64,000 nt of DNA from Piscicola geometra (lineage: Eukaryota; Annelida; Clitellata; Hirudinida; Piscicolidae). The stretch is taken from NCBI GenBank assembly GCA_943735955.1, contig OX030959.1, positions 4,978,241-5,042,240 on the forward strand. The letters run 5' to 3'. The notes below the pieces were generated by a model. The model searched no databases. It was not told where the DNA came from and saw only the letters and a program-made list of their open reading frames with translations. Made by a program: the position numbers and the translations under genes. Shown here one piece after another: positions 35,982 to 49,469 of this stretch (position 1 is its first letter; each line of letters begins with the position of its first letter).

Positions 35982-36243
35982 AGGCTGGTTCGGTGTGGTC
36001 GTGGCCACCGCCGCCTGTCACCGGGTGTGGTTGTCGAGTTTGATAAGCCAACATCCGTGTGCAGTCGGCGTTGGTGATTGACTCATTAAAACACCATTCG
36101 GCAGAGTACACCCTTAGAAGAAAACCACATTTTTGGAAGTTACAACGCCCCTGAAAATATTTAGCCCTATACAAGTCAGCAACGACGAGTAATAGACTAA
36201 CTAACATATTCACAAACTGACTTATTCTCTCAGCCTTCTTCAC
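35968..36243 (-). other. Antisense ORF with signal-peptide look (91 aa)
   Basis: A minus-strand frame with a hydrophobic N-terminus (MLVSLLLVVADLY) and five cysteines. It overlaps the small plus-strand ORF end in a locally GC-rich island at about 35920-36060. No homology is recognised. Only one strand is likely to be coding, and possibly neither. Confidence 0.12.
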
Positions 36244-36394
36244 TAGTGTTTATAGACATTTCTTGATGCACCCTCCTGCATTATGGATCCCTCTCTCGCT
36301 CCATTGTTCGGAGCATTCTTTGCCTTTAGAGCACCTGTGCCGTAAGCGCAGGCATCTTGTATGTGTTAAATAGAAGGAGTTTGTGTGTTTGTAT

Positions 36395-36545
<151 letters not shown>

Positions 36546-37137
36546 CTGTACTTCTTTTTCACATCTTGGGTAGGAATGGGGGTGGCAGAAGGAGGAAGAG
36601 GGGATGCAGATAGTGGTGAGAAACATGGAGAAGAGGAAGGGGAAGGAGAAGGTGAGGGAAAGAGTAGGAGTCACTAATGCTGCACCAAAGTGCTTTAGAG
36701 TCGTCTCATCAATTTGAAACTTAATGGCTAAACAGCGATAACGAGACAATGTTATATTAGGAGAAACTTGAGACCGAAAGATGATACTGAGCTTTAAGTA
36801 TTCTTCGTTTAGCCTCTCTTGCATGCAGCATTGTGGAAGGTGTGCACAGGTGATCCAGTCTTGTGGTTTAATAAGCAATAAATGCATGTAAAAGCAATGA
36901 TAAATCAACAAAACAAGCGCACAAACAAACAAGCATACAAAGAGATTGACAGACAAGCGCACAAACAGATAAACAGACAAACAAGCAAACAAACACACGA
37001 TAAATAGACAGACAAGCACGCAGACACCAAACGGCATTAACAGCTGCACAGGAACTATTTCACACCTGCATTCTCTCACCACACTGTTCTGAATAACACC
37101 ACATGTGCGTATGTATGCGATTGAGCGTGCATGCATG

Positions 37138-37211
37138 CATGTGTGTGTGTGTGTGTTGATACTTGTGGATGTGCGTGTGTGTTTTTGTGTGTGTGTTTGA
37201 GCGTGTGTGTT

Positions 37212-37242
<31 letters not shown>

Positions 37243-37295
37243 CTGTGTGTGTGTGTGTGTATGTGTGTGTGTATGTGTGTGTATTGGTCCTTGTG
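37138..37295. repeat. Degenerate (TG)n microsatellite
   Basis: TG repeat broken by TTTG and TATG units, about 250 bases upstream of the ATOH8 start codon, so within its likely promoter or 5' UTR region. Confidence 0.9.
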
Positions 37296-37538
37296 GATGT
37301 GTGTGTGGATGGCGGTATATATGCAGTCACAGGAGATTTAACAGGTGTAGAACAGAGTGGCGTGCGTGTGTTGACTAGGTTTCTGTTTAAGCATTTTAGA
37401 CAAACCTTGATGGCGAAGAGCTGCATGCAACTTTCGAGGTCTTTACAAACATGAGAACCTATTCTACACTGTCACACATAGCATGCATAAGAATCAGACA
37501 TTTTGAATTATAAAACATGAAACTATTACTCACCTAAC

Positions 37539-39484
37539 ATGAACACAAGCATGTCAAAGACTGAAGCAACAAACCCCATAGCAGCTGGAATCGATCAAGA
37601 TGGCAAAATTGAGAATATTGGAAATGGACAAAAAATTAAAAAAGAAACAGAGGAGAGCGTTGTTGAAGAGAGTGGAAGGTCGCAGGTTCAATTGCCACTT
37701 GTGTCATCCCACAACCCGTTGCTGATGTTGAACCCACTTTCGATGGTTCAACATTTTATGCGAGAAAATCATATGCCAGCAGAACACTCAGTCTCTCCAC
37801 AACAAGAACAACAGCAACAACAATTGCAACAATACCAACAGATACTACTGCAACAATTAGCCCATCTTCCACTTTCCACACCCACCAGCTCACACCACTC
37901 ACAACAGCCTCATCATAGTCCTTTACTTTTTCGCGAACATTTTTCAAATTACTTTCAAAACCAACACTTGAAATTGTCCTACAACAACAATCTTACAATC
38001 AGAAATATATCCAGCAACAACAACACCTACAACAACTGCAACAACAGCACCAACCACATTGAAATTAACAGCAAAAAAATCAACAGCAGCAGCAGCTGCA
38101 ACAACAACGGCAACAACAACAACAACGGTGACTCAAGTGCAGACGAGCTCTTTATAGACGTTGAGAGCACTGAGCTAGAGTTGAATACAAACCATCCTGC
38201 CCCCTCTACCACACTTGATCTGAAGACATTTATACCTTTTCAAAAACCTCACGTTAAAAATAGAAAGAGACCATTGAAACGAAAGAGAGATGATGATGAG
38301 GAGGAGAGGGCAAGTAAAGATTGTGGTGAGGATGGTTTGAGAGGGGAAAAGTGTGATGGAAGTGATGAAGACTACGAACAATGTTTCAATAAACCAAAAA
38401 GAAAACACTGTCCCAAAAAAATCAATTCACCAAAAACTAAAAAGACGTCCACAAATCTCAAAAATTCGGTCATGGAGCCTGCAACTTCCTCCACCATACC
38501 TTCCACCCAAGCAACACGTCTCCACCTTTCCACCCACTCCACCGACTCTTCATTCTCATCCAACCCACCCTCAAATCTGTCGGACAGTTCCAACCTCTTC
38601 TCCATACCCCTCAAAAACATGCCCATCACGAGACAAAAGAGAGCCGAGGCAAACGCCCGTGAAAGAAACAGGTTTCTTTTCGATTTTTGCCTCACAAGAA
38701 TAATAAGAATAAGTGAAAAAGAATTTAAACAACATCCATTATCACTAAAAATCTTTAAAACTAAATTCGCCACAACAATCATAAAACAACTAAGGCAAAT
38801 ACTACCACAACAACTACACCAACTACTACTATAACTACCACTACAACTCCCCCAAACTAATACTACAACTACCCCAACCACTACTAAAACCCCTACTCCA
38901 ACTACATTCCCAACTACTACCACAACTACCATCACAACTACTACCCCAACTACTACCCCAACTACCATCACAACTACAACCACAACTACCATCACAATTA
39001 CAACCACAACTCCAGGGTGCACACCATCAGCGCAGCCTTCGAGGCGCTCAGAAGGGCTGTCCCTTCCTTCCAACACAACCAAAAACACCTCTCCAAACTC
39101 GCCATTCTACGCATCGCCTGCAGCTACATCCTCGCCTTGCTGAAGCTGGCTGAAGTCGGTTCTGAGTATCCGTTCTCTGAAGGGGAAAGTGATGAGGAGG
39201 AGGATGAAGATGCTGGTGAGAGTGGTAACTATGGTGATGATGGGAAAGATGGCGATGCTGGTGGTGAGAGTGGTGATGAGAGGAATGAAAGAGATGGTAT
39301 GAATAAAAATAATGAAACTGTTGAAAAAATTAATGGGATAAATAATAAAGTTTCTAAGTCAGGAAAAAAAGCAAGAGTATCATCATCACCATCGTCATCA
39401 TCACCACTGTCCACTTTGAGTTGGTACGTTGACATGTGCACTCAAACCATAAAAGAAGAGAGTAGAACTAAGAAAGGAAAGTAA
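37539..39484 (+). CDS. ATOH8: ATOH8/Net-type bHLH transcription factor (2 exons)
   Basis: Class II bHLH factor that binds E-boxes. Exons 37539-38671 and 39016-39484, joined in phase 2 inside the basic region; 533 aa. The domain spans about residues 365-425: ANARERNR, VHTISAAFEALRRAVP, a loop with FQHNQKH, then LSKLAILRIACSYILALLKL. HTISAAFEALR and LSKLAILRIACxYIL are diagnostic of ATOH8/Net rather than other atonal families. The C-terminus (LSWYVDMCTQTIKEE, then KK) also matches ATOH8. The loop has one extra residue (His) compared with vertebrate ATOH8. The N-terminus is long and Gln/Asn/Ser-rich with a basic patch (KNRKRPLKRKRDDDEEE), and an acidic insert follows the domain. It is the only gene before an 18 kb non-coding stretch. 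Confidence 0.92.
38820..39012. repeat. ACTACYACAACT low-complexity repeat in ATOH8 intron
   Basis: Degenerate CAACTACTACC-type repeat fills the 3' half of the ATOH8 intron up to the acceptor at 39015. Confidence 0.85.
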
Positions 39485-39840
39485 AAATCAAATTAATTTT
39501 AATTATTAGAAAAATAATTAATGGAGTTTTTTTATATTCCCTCATTTTTCAACAACTGTCTTTTGTTGGAAAATAATTTTCACTGTTCTACAACACTCAG
39601 TTCTTATCTTCTTGATAGTCTTTGTGATAGTTCGTCATGAATTCTTGGTTATTGAATATTTTGTAAATACTTCTTTTTGCTTTTAAATGAGTTTTTAACC
39701 CATTTTTCAAAGACTGCAAAAAAAGAATAGTTCAACTCACATGTTATTAAACATTCGATAGGCTTTAAACTGGCACACGGATGATGCTTGGATGCAGTAG
39801 TATAGCTATTACAATTTTCCTTTTGTATTTTTCAATTTTT

Positions 39841-39905
39841 AGTGGTCTTGAAGCTCCTCCAGGTTAACGCCACGTTAATAATATCCGTCGTTGTATTCTA
39901 TTGTA
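39841..39905 (+). repeat. Dispersed repeat, copy 1
   Basis: AGTGGTCTTGAAGCTC, then GGTTAACGCCACGTTAATAA and a TTGTATT-type end. About 87% identical by eye over 65 bases to 50446-50510. Probably the 3' end of a retroelement with a (TTGTA)n tail. Confidence 0.6.
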
Positions 39906-40716
39906 TACTTTATTTTTTAAATGGATCTAAGAATATTTAATTAGAGTGAATTTTTAAATAAATAAAAAAACTATTAAATAGATTTTTCCTAATTATTTAA
40001 ATATTTAAAGAAAGGGAAAAATATATTTTTTTGGTTAAATTTATTTTTTAGTTTCCGAAAGAACCAAAGAAACACCCGAGTTCGGGGATATAAGAGTGGT
40101 GGTTGAGATAACTTTAAAAAGAAGCGATTAATCTGAAATGTAGAGCACATTTACTCTAATCTATTCCAAGTTCTCAACCTTGCTTTCTAGCATATAAACA
40201 CACAATAAGGCGTGAGAAAAGGTTAAGGAAATGTGCTAACTTCTTCTTCAAGAAGCCGCTAAGCACTTCCGACAACCAGACGACTAAATGCTTCCAGGAA
40301 GAGGTTCACATATTTTATTCTTTATTTAAACTTGGTGAAGGAATCTTCGAATGATCCAATGATGAAAATAACTTATAAAATGTTGTACTTCATTGCTTCT
40401 TGATTTGTTTAGCGCCACGTCCCCTAGACCTAATTTTTCATGCCGTAACAACTCTCATTGTCCGCAACACTCCTTTCAGCCTCAGAAAACGCCGTCGAGA
40501 TAATGCCACACAGACCAATCGATACGTGATTGACTCGTTAAGACGTTTATAACACTCACACGGTCACCTACACATACAATTACACAGACAATCACACCGA
40601 AAATCACACATACACAAGAATAGAAACAGACATAAATATTAATTTCTGCAGCGTGACTCAATGTTGTAAGATAGTATGCTTTTTGTTTATGCTTTAATAA
40701 TTTTGGTTTGTTGTAT

Positions 40717-40845
40717 TTTTACATAGTTGTATTTTCTTGCTTTTTACATAGTTGGATTTTCTGGCTTTTTACATAGTTGTATTTTCTTGCTTTTTACATA
40801 GTTGTATTTTCTGGCTTTTTACATAGTTGTATTTTGTTGTTTTTT
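40717..40845. repeat. 25-bp minisatellite, about 5 copies
   Basis: Unit TTTTTACATAGTTGTATTTT plus CTTGC, with CTGGC variants and a decayed last copy. Confidence 0.9.
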
Positions 40846-42773
40846 CACATAATTGCATGTTGTTGTTGTATAGGTGGCTAGCAAAACTCAGGGACAACAA
40901 CAACTGCATCAGAACACGAGGCACTTAATTGTTCCTTTCACGAGATTCTTTAGTGGCGCCTTTCAACGCTTTATGTGTGCAGACCCTGAGTGCAAGCTGT
41001 GCACCTGCCATTGCGGCCATTCTTCGACAGCATCCTCCACGTAGTCAGTGCCATGAGCGAGCTATGAAGGCATGTCACCGCAAAACATGTTGTTTGTGTG
41101 TGTGCATCGGAGGGTGGAAGAGGAGGCTTAGAGAGTGGAATGAATGGGAAAAGATGAAATGGTTAGATATATATAATGGTAGAAGAAAGGGAAGTAAACT
41201 GTTTAAAAAATTTATTTAAAAAAAAGTATGTAAAATGAAGAAGAGAAAAACGAGCGACGTATAACTCAGTTACTAATTGTTGCAAAAATTAAGGTCGTTA
41301 GGGTAATTACATGGTCAAGCTGATCTCTCACTACAGAGGATGCCTTCTCGACATAATACCCTGCTGGGCACATAGTTGTGAACATCTTACATTTTTATTA
41401 AAAAGATTAATATTTTAACAATACTTTTTTTAAATTTAAATAATGTGGAAAAAAATTATGTTAAAAACCCTATTTTGAATGTAAAAATTAACACATATGT
41501 TTTCAGAGATTTTCAATGCAATGTCATATCACATGTATAAAAACGTTGACAAAAATATTGATATTACATACAAACATACAATATAAATTATATCTACACA
41601 CACACACACACACACACGCTTAAAAAACATATGAAAACTCATACAAATACTCAAACCCACACACACAAGTACACACTGGCACACAAGCAGGCCATATATA
41701 AGACCTGGAAAACGAGTCAAACAGATCTTTTGACGGGGGTTGTCAGTAACTCTTCAGTCTTGCTACCTTACACACACCAAGTAGACATTCTCAATCTTTG
41801 TAAATGCTGATTTAATAACGCTTAAAAATTGTTTATTTTTGACAAAGATTAGTTCTAATAATACTGTCAGTTTCGTTTCCCCGCTTGAATTTCCAAAGAC
41901 TGCCCAAGACCTCAGTCACTTCTTCAACAACACCTTCTCATTCTGACACCGTTTTTTCAACGGTGAACTCAACTGATACTTATTAAACTACATCTTTAAA
42001 AACAACAACAACAACAGCAAAAACCCCAAGAACAACACAACAACTAAAATGGAGATTTCCACCAGTATCATCATCAGCACCTTCTTCTCTTTCCTCCGAC
42101 TCCCTTGCGGTTTTTGCGACTTTGCCGAGTTTGGTGAGTATGACATTTGTAATTTTTAACACAAAAACGCATAAAACTACATTTTTAAGATATTCGAAAT
42201 ACTAAGAAAATTAAATCAAACAAATTTGCGAATCAACAAACCAGTTTAGAATTTCAAACAAATAATCGCGGCAGTTTTAATGGTGAATTAATGAAGTCAA
42301 ATGAGATTGAACTTGCTGTGGTGTTGCGCTGATTTCCTCTGACGTTGCTAACACATTATTCATCAATTAATCCCCATTCTGCCACCCTTGAATTTACTCA
42401 CGGCAATTAGATTAATTTCTAAATTTTATTTGATTAACTAAAACCATCCATGAAAGTTAAAAGAAAAAATTCAACTGCCTAAAAACGGCGATAAAAACTC
42501 GTCGTTTATGTTTTCAACGATGTTTTAATATTTCATTAGAAAATCCCCTGTTGCCTTTCTTCTTCCTTTTCCTATTTATTATCATTGTCTCTCGTATCCT
42601 TCCATGAAAAATAAAACTTAAAAACTTCAAATTCGTTTGAGATGGAGCGAGGTACTGTGAGTCAGAGATAGTCTGTGGAATGCATCAGGGACGGCTGAGA
42701 GACGTTTATGACAGAAGAAACGAAAAGTAGAAAAAGTATTTGAAGTAGAATTGAATGCTGAGTGAATCGGACG

Positions 42774-42990
42774 TGAATTGAAGGTTGATGAAGAAAGAAT
42801 GAAGGGATGAATTGAAGGTTGATGAAGAAAGAATGAAGGGATGAATTGAAGGTTGATGGAGAAAGAATGAAGGGATGAATTGAAGGTTGATGAAGAAAGA
42901 ATGAAGGGATGAATTGAAGGTTGATGAAGAAAGAATGAAGGGATGAATTGAAGGTTGATGAAGAAAGAATGAAGGAATGAATTGAAGGAG
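42774..42990. repeat. 34-bp minisatellite, about 6 copies
   Basis: Unit begins GAATTGAAGGTTGATGAAGA and ends AAGAATGAAGGGAT. Copies are almost identical, suggesting recent expansion. Confidence 0.92.
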
Positions 42991-43459
42991 TTTCAGTATT
43001 CGCTAAAACTATTTCTCTAATAAACTTAAACATCTAAAACTCTAGCTAATCACATTGACAAGTATTAATAGTGTGGCGTAATTCTCGACGAGTTCCAAGA
43101 ACAAATAAACAAAGTATTCAATTTCGGAGGGAAATATTCACAAAAAGTGTTGTTGGGTCGGATTACAATCAGTGGCAGCGTAACGAAAAAGGTTGTAATT
43201 AAATTAGCAGTTCAATTCAATATGCCAACCCAAATTAGGTTGATTATAAGCAAGCTGTCATCTGTTACAATTAAGAATTCATTTTTTGATTTTCAACGTC
43301 ATTGTCAAGCAAAAAAATATTTCTTTAAACTTAAAAGTAACATTTGTATCGCCACACCTTCATTTTATGAAGTTTTGAGCTCTCAATGTATTCTGAAGGT
43401 CACAATTGATGCTCTAAACAAGTGTTTTGCTGTCTTCAAACTTATCTTTTCAACTACCC

Positions 43460-43620
43460 TCACATTCACACCACAACCATCATCTCCACTCAACCACCAC
43501 ACCACCATCCCCACCACACAACCATCACTACCATGACCACACCACCACAATCACCACCACCACACCAAACCACACCACCATCCCCACACCACACTCATCA
43601 CCACCACACCACCACTATCA
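43460..43620. repeat. CACCAC-rich low complexity
   Basis: Degenerate CCACACCACCATCCCCAC sequence. The short His/Thr/Pro frames across it are repeat translations. Confidence 0.85.
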
Positions 43621-43705
43621 CTTTGGCATAACGAATGAATTCTTGAGACAGTGAAAAGAGTCAGTAGTTAAGGCCGCGAGCTATTGAGCCGTCTGCTCTA
43701 AAATG

Positions 43706-43792
43706 AGATAAGTTTGTTTGTCAGATCCGCATACGATTTATTGTTATTCAATTTAGACACTATTCAGGCGCTGATAAAAACAAGGCTTATCA
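43706..43792. promoter_or_regulatory. GATA-like motif cluster 1
   Basis: AGATAAG at 43706-43712, TGATAAA at 43772-43778 and CTTATCA at 43786-43792 lie within 90 bases of otherwise unique sequence. Candidate enhancer; the motifs are seen, the function is inferred. Confidence 0.25.
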
Positions 43793-45170
43793 GGGGTCTG
43801 GGAGGAAGAGTGGAGGGCTTGATTAGACTGTAGAAAAGGTCAGATGAAGCGTCAATTGACCATCTAATATGTTGGGGGATAGGAGGAGAGAGAGTGGAAT
43901 TTTGATACTTAATTGATGAAAATTAGTTTTGAAGTTATAATAATTGTTTTGCAATTATGGATACAACTAGGATGATGATGGAGGTGAGGCAGACTATGAA
44001 GAAGATGACGATAAAAATGTCAGTCAGGTGGAAACGAAAACCAGTTGAGCTTGTTTCAAATGGATTTAGTAAGTTTCTTTTTGTTGATGATGATAGTGCG
44101 GGCAATGATAGTAACGAAAAATAGAAAGATTAGAGCAAGGAGGCGAAGAGATAAACGAAATGATTATATTCGGCACGTGATTACAAAAGCAAAAGGAAGA
44201 CGAGGCAATTAAGAGGGACTCAATGGCTGTGAGGGTGCACTCACGACGCTCGAGGTTTCAGGCCAAGTCGTGAGACTGGCACGTGAGGTGGAAGTAATGG
44301 CCAGTGTGGGTCTCGATCATTCGGAAATTCGAAAATATAATTAAAGTTTAAATGTTTAATCTTCATGCAATAAACAAGCCTTTCTTTGTGAATAATTCAA
44401 GTGCGCTGCCTTGAAGGATAACGAGACTGCACTGCCTGCTTGCCTTTGTGCGCGTTTATCATATTGTTTTCCGAAAGATGAAAGTTTCAATCCTGAAACC
44501 CTTGAGATGTAAAAAACGAAGGGAAAAGAAAAATATACTAATTAAAATCACATGAAAATAAAACATATCTGTGAATTTAATTCTTAAAAAAAGGAACAAT
44601 GATCGAGGCTTGTGGAGCAGAAAATGAATGGAATAAAGCACCTCTAGCAGTGTCCTTCTTATCAAACGAGCCTAATGCACTTTCCAGCACACCCATCAAT
44701 CATCCATGTATACTTAATGAACATGAAAATCGATTTAAATTTTAAAATAAATAAATATTTATATTAAATTAATAAAATTGAATTATGAAATAAAGACACT
44801 TGTGCGAGCTCGATCATACAGCCGCTCATCAATCTAGCATTCAATTTTATCAAGTCATAATAAGTCACTTATTACAAGTGGCCACAGACTCAAGCATAAA
44901 CTTATATGGACAAGCTCACTTGGGTGATTTAGTTTTCAAAAAAAACCAGCAAAAATACCCTCAACAGCATTCATTAAAGTGTTCATTTCCTGGTATAAAA
45001 ATCCTATCTAGAATTGTATATAGCACTAATTTGTGGTCGTTTAAAACATTAGCTTATAGTGGAAGATATTTTTTGAATTTTTATCTAAGTGTAACGGTGA
45101 GCTTAATTGTAAGTTAAAGTGTGATGTACGAGTTTCATTGTAATTTTAACTTTAGTTTTTTTATTGTTTA

Positions 45171-45285
45171 TTATTATTTTTATTGTGTAAATTTAATTGT
45201 AATTATTATTTTTATTGTGTAAATTTAATTGTAATTATTATTTTTATTGTTTAAGTTTAATTGTAATTATTATTGTGTTAGTTTA
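45171..45285. repeat. 32-bp minisatellite, about 3.5 copies
   Basis: Unit begins ATTATTTTTATTGTGTAAAT and ends TTAATTGTAATT. Confidence 0.85.
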
Positions 45286-48200
45286 GTTGTAATTTAAATT
45301 TTTAGTCTAGCAGCTCGTTAATTTTATCTAGTGATTTATGCAACTGATTAGGCAAATGGTGGATAGGCAGACATAAATCAGAAGCTGCACAAAGCGTCAA
45401 CTTTTAAAGCGAAATAATTTCCAAATAATCGTTTGCTTCAAAGGCATTCAGAGTCATTTAAGGCTTGTAGATCAGCATCGCCACTTAAAGTTGCTCTAAA
45501 AGTGTGAATCATTTTTATTTAAGGAAATAGCAATGAAGAAATAATTCACGACATGCCACTTCCGAAAAAACTAGCACAATTGCAAAGACCCCGCCTCTAA
45601 TTACGCCTAGCTAATCACCGTTTTAATTGTTATCGAAAACACATGAATGTCCCACCTTATCTCCCTGAGGTTGACTTATGGACATGCACACTAAGAGCTC
45701 TTGATTACACAATCGAGTATTCCACTTCATTCTTTCTCCTTACACTCCTTCCTCTCCATCCCATCCATCCCATCCTTCCTATCCTTCCCACTCTCATTTT
45801 CCTTCCCACTCCATCCCATCCATCCCACTCTCTTTCCCTCCACGCCACTCCAATATATTTAATCTAATCACACTCCATTGCTCCCTACCTCCATCTCCAC
45901 CCACCCCAAATCCCTCTCCTCCGGTAACAACAACAAACTTTTAATATGGCCATAAAGCATTTTATAAAGGTAATTACATTAAAGTTGTTGTGCAAAAGCC
46001 TTTTAATAAGCAAATCGAAGAGATTAGGCACGGGCTTAGATGAGGCAACATGATACCCTGGTCACAGCTTTGCATACCTAATCACCAAACGTTCAAAGTA
46101 TTTCTAAAAGACTGTTTTGACGACATGAACAGAGTTCTGGCAATCTTAATGATGTGACGCTTTGACACAGCCTCACAGACGTCTAATTAATACCATCGAC
46201 TTTAATTGACCCTAAAGGGCACATAACTACCTTAAATTTCAATTTGAAAATTATATCTAAAGGGTATTTCGATTATGTCAAAAACATTAATCTACTTAAA
46301 AATTTTTATACATATCTTTAAACAATAATCAACACAAACCATTGTTTTCTATGCAGTCTCTTTATTTTCCCTACCACACAAACATATTTAAAAGCGGATG
46401 AATTTTAAATACGTAGAATTATGTAGACTTGAGCCACGTAGATTTAATGGCTGGGGTCAGGGTTCGAAGCGTAAGGCCGATAAGACTGAGCAGTCATCAG
46501 AGGAGTCCCCCTTTGTCGAGGTGGATGCAGAAGAATGCATTCGGGAATTAAATAATTCTTGTGATCTTTTTTTTCTTGTTTTTTTTGAATTTTATTTTGA
46601 GAATTTTTTAACAATACTAATGTGATCTTGTTTCTTGTTTTTCAATAATTTTCACTTTGTGGTTTTCTTGTTTTTTGATACTTTTGCGAATGTTTTGGTG
46701 CCTTCGTGATAGGATGTTTAGAAAACAGCGAAGAAAAGACGCCTGATTCGACGATTCGTTTTATCGATGAAGAAAGCCAGCAATAAAACTCGAGAAGGGA
46801 TTTGAAGATTTAAAAAGCGATTGAATTCCTTCAAAGAAAAAAACACAAGACTGAAACATATCGATGGGTACAAACTGGTTGCAGTATGATTCAAAAGTCT
46901 CGAATTGAACCCTTGGGCCACTGATGCGGTTATGAGAGGAGACCGAATGAAGTAATTGAAAGTGGATTTAATAAAACGTCCACAAGGGCAATTGAAACAG
47001 ACATTGCCTTCAATAAAAGACCTTCTGTAGGACATAAAGGCTCTTCCTCATCAAGCATTCATAATAGCTGCTATGACTTGGTAATTCAATAAAATTCTAA
47101 AAAGTTCAATGTGATAAATTAAAACTTAATATAATTTAATAAAATACAAAATCACTAAGCACAGCATCTAAGCATAAACTTTAAAATATCTCGTTAAATT
47201 ATTAAAATAAAAATTAAAAACTTCCCAAATTTGCGAGGTTTGATGTATGCTTGCGTTCGTAACCCGAGGCAGTCCATTAAGAATAGTAGGGCAGATTAAA
47301 TTCCAAAAAGCATATGCAGTTTGTTTGGTTGGTCATGCCAGGTGGGGATGGGCTTGTTTTGCCACTGCTCAGCAAGATTCAGCGTTAAGTTTTTTCTTCT
47401 TCTTGTTTTAGAAATATTTTGACAAACAGTTTCAAGAGCTCACAAAAGCCCATTAAACCATGCCAATAAAGACTTTTTCACGACACTTGAGTCTTCAGTT
47501 TGACTGGGTTTCTTCTCACTTATTTGGAACACACAAAACAGTGCAAGCAAGTGGACACAAGCATTCGTTCAGACTACCACTACTATTCTTTTTTCCACGT
47601 GCCTCTGTTGGAGCATTGACGCACTTGGCTGATGGTAAGAATCGAACCGCTCGAATATCCAACTGCCAAAATCTTCAAAATCTTCCTTGTACTGAATTGT
47701 ACTAATGAGTACTGCAATGTAATTTAAACTTCAGCCTTGAAATAAAAAACGTTGAAAAAACTTTCTTGTTAATTTTTTTTAAGAGTACATAAAAAATCCA
47801 AAAATTCGAAGAAAAAACAAGCACAAACTCTGATAGAGAAAAGCATTAAAGCAGCGGGATTCCCTCGATAATTAAATAACCCTCGAATACTCCGCTCGAT
47901 TAGGCGTGTATCTAAACAAGCCTCTCCATAAACTAAAACCTCTTCCTCCCCTCCTCCTCCACTGCATGTCTCATTCACAAATTCCTGCCTTAATGCAATA
48001 GGATCTGGGCATAATTTATCAGTATGCACGAATAATTCATGAATAAGCTTGCATAATAATACTCCGTTATCTGCATATACTCGAGCAATAGCGGTTATTA
48101 AGAAGTTAGCATTGGTAATGACTGCATTGCCATTAATGTACTTTATTGGACCTTCATGCCAGCAATAACGCCACTCTTTATGGCTTCGGTGTGTCGTTAT

Positions 48201-48604
48201 TTCTTGTTCAGAAGACATTCAAGCCCTCTGTGCTGCCTTTTGGAACATTTTAGTCGTTGTCCTCCGAATGCACCAATGGAAAGTCCAGTGAATGCCATTA
48301 GCCTCTCGGAAATTTGAGACGTGGTAATAAAAAACAACAGAACAAATAAATACTGTCGTCAACACGAACAAACACAGACACACAAAAACAAACACACACA
48401 CACACACACAAATACACGCACATAAACAAACACACACAAACACACAAACAAAAAGCATCATTTGGAGAGACAGCAAGGGTATGGAGCGATGTTTGATTAG
48501 GAGGCGAGCGATTAGAGAGTGATGCATGGTGCAGGGGGCCGGAGTGTTGTGACTAGTTCAAGAGGGGATTAAGGCCACCTGATGCCGCTCAAAAACAAAC
48601 TCCT

Positions 48605-48870
48605 CTGTTGTGTGTGCTGTTGTGTGTGCTGTTGTGTTGAGTTGCTGTTGTATATAGTGGTGTGTTGTTGAAGAGTGGTGTGTTGTTGAAGAGTGGTGTG
48701 TTGTTGAAGAGTGGTGTGTTGTTGTGTGGAGTGGTGTGTTGTTGTATGGAGTGGCGTGTTTATGAAGAGTGGTGTGTTGCTGTGTGGAGTGGTGTGTTGT
48801 TGAAGAGTGGTGTGTTGTTGTGTGGAGTGGTGTGTTGTTGTGTGGAGTGGTGTGTTGGTGGGAAGGAATG
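48605..48870. repeat. GTGGTGTGTTGTTGAAGA minisatellite
   Basis: Tandem units of 18-21 bases (GAGTGGTGTGTTGTTGAA and GTGTGGA variants). Confidence 0.9.
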
Positions 48871-49469
48871 TGTTGGTGGGAAGTGGAAGGGTGTGACGGA
48901 GTGGACTGGTAAGATTTTGGTTTTAAGTTAGTTATTGAAAAAGGAAAGCAATATAATGGAGTGGTGCAAGTGTATATACTGAGATGGTGGTGAGATGGAC
49001 AGCATGTTAGTAGCATGACTTGATTCAATAAGATTTGATTTAAGGAGTGTTCTATTGACTTACAATTGACGAAACATCGTTCCTATTTTGAAAGTGCAGT
49101 TTGCACCATTCATCCATAATATTAATTTATTTAATGGTATCTAATTTTATTGTATTATATTCACTGCTTTCTAATTTTATTGTATTATATTCACTGTTTT
49201 CTAATTACATTTTAAATATATAAATGGCGTTTAAAAAAATAAAGGTAAAAGGCTGCAACTAGAAATAATAGCATGCGAAAAAACGAACACAGCTAGACGG
49301 ACATCAACACAGACATCTAGACAGACAACAGAAGATACATAAAGGGACTAGATACGGCTCGGCAGAACATTAAACTGTTTACAAAACATAACCCACCCGA
49401 CGCGCATGCGAAATAGAGCGACCTTTGATGACGTCACTTGAGTGATGAGTCACGTGGGAGAGTCAGTCA

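Noticed and set aside
46455..46500. tRNA-like B box (GGTTCGAAGCG)
   Set aside because: No matching A box or cloverleaf arms could be drawn around it.
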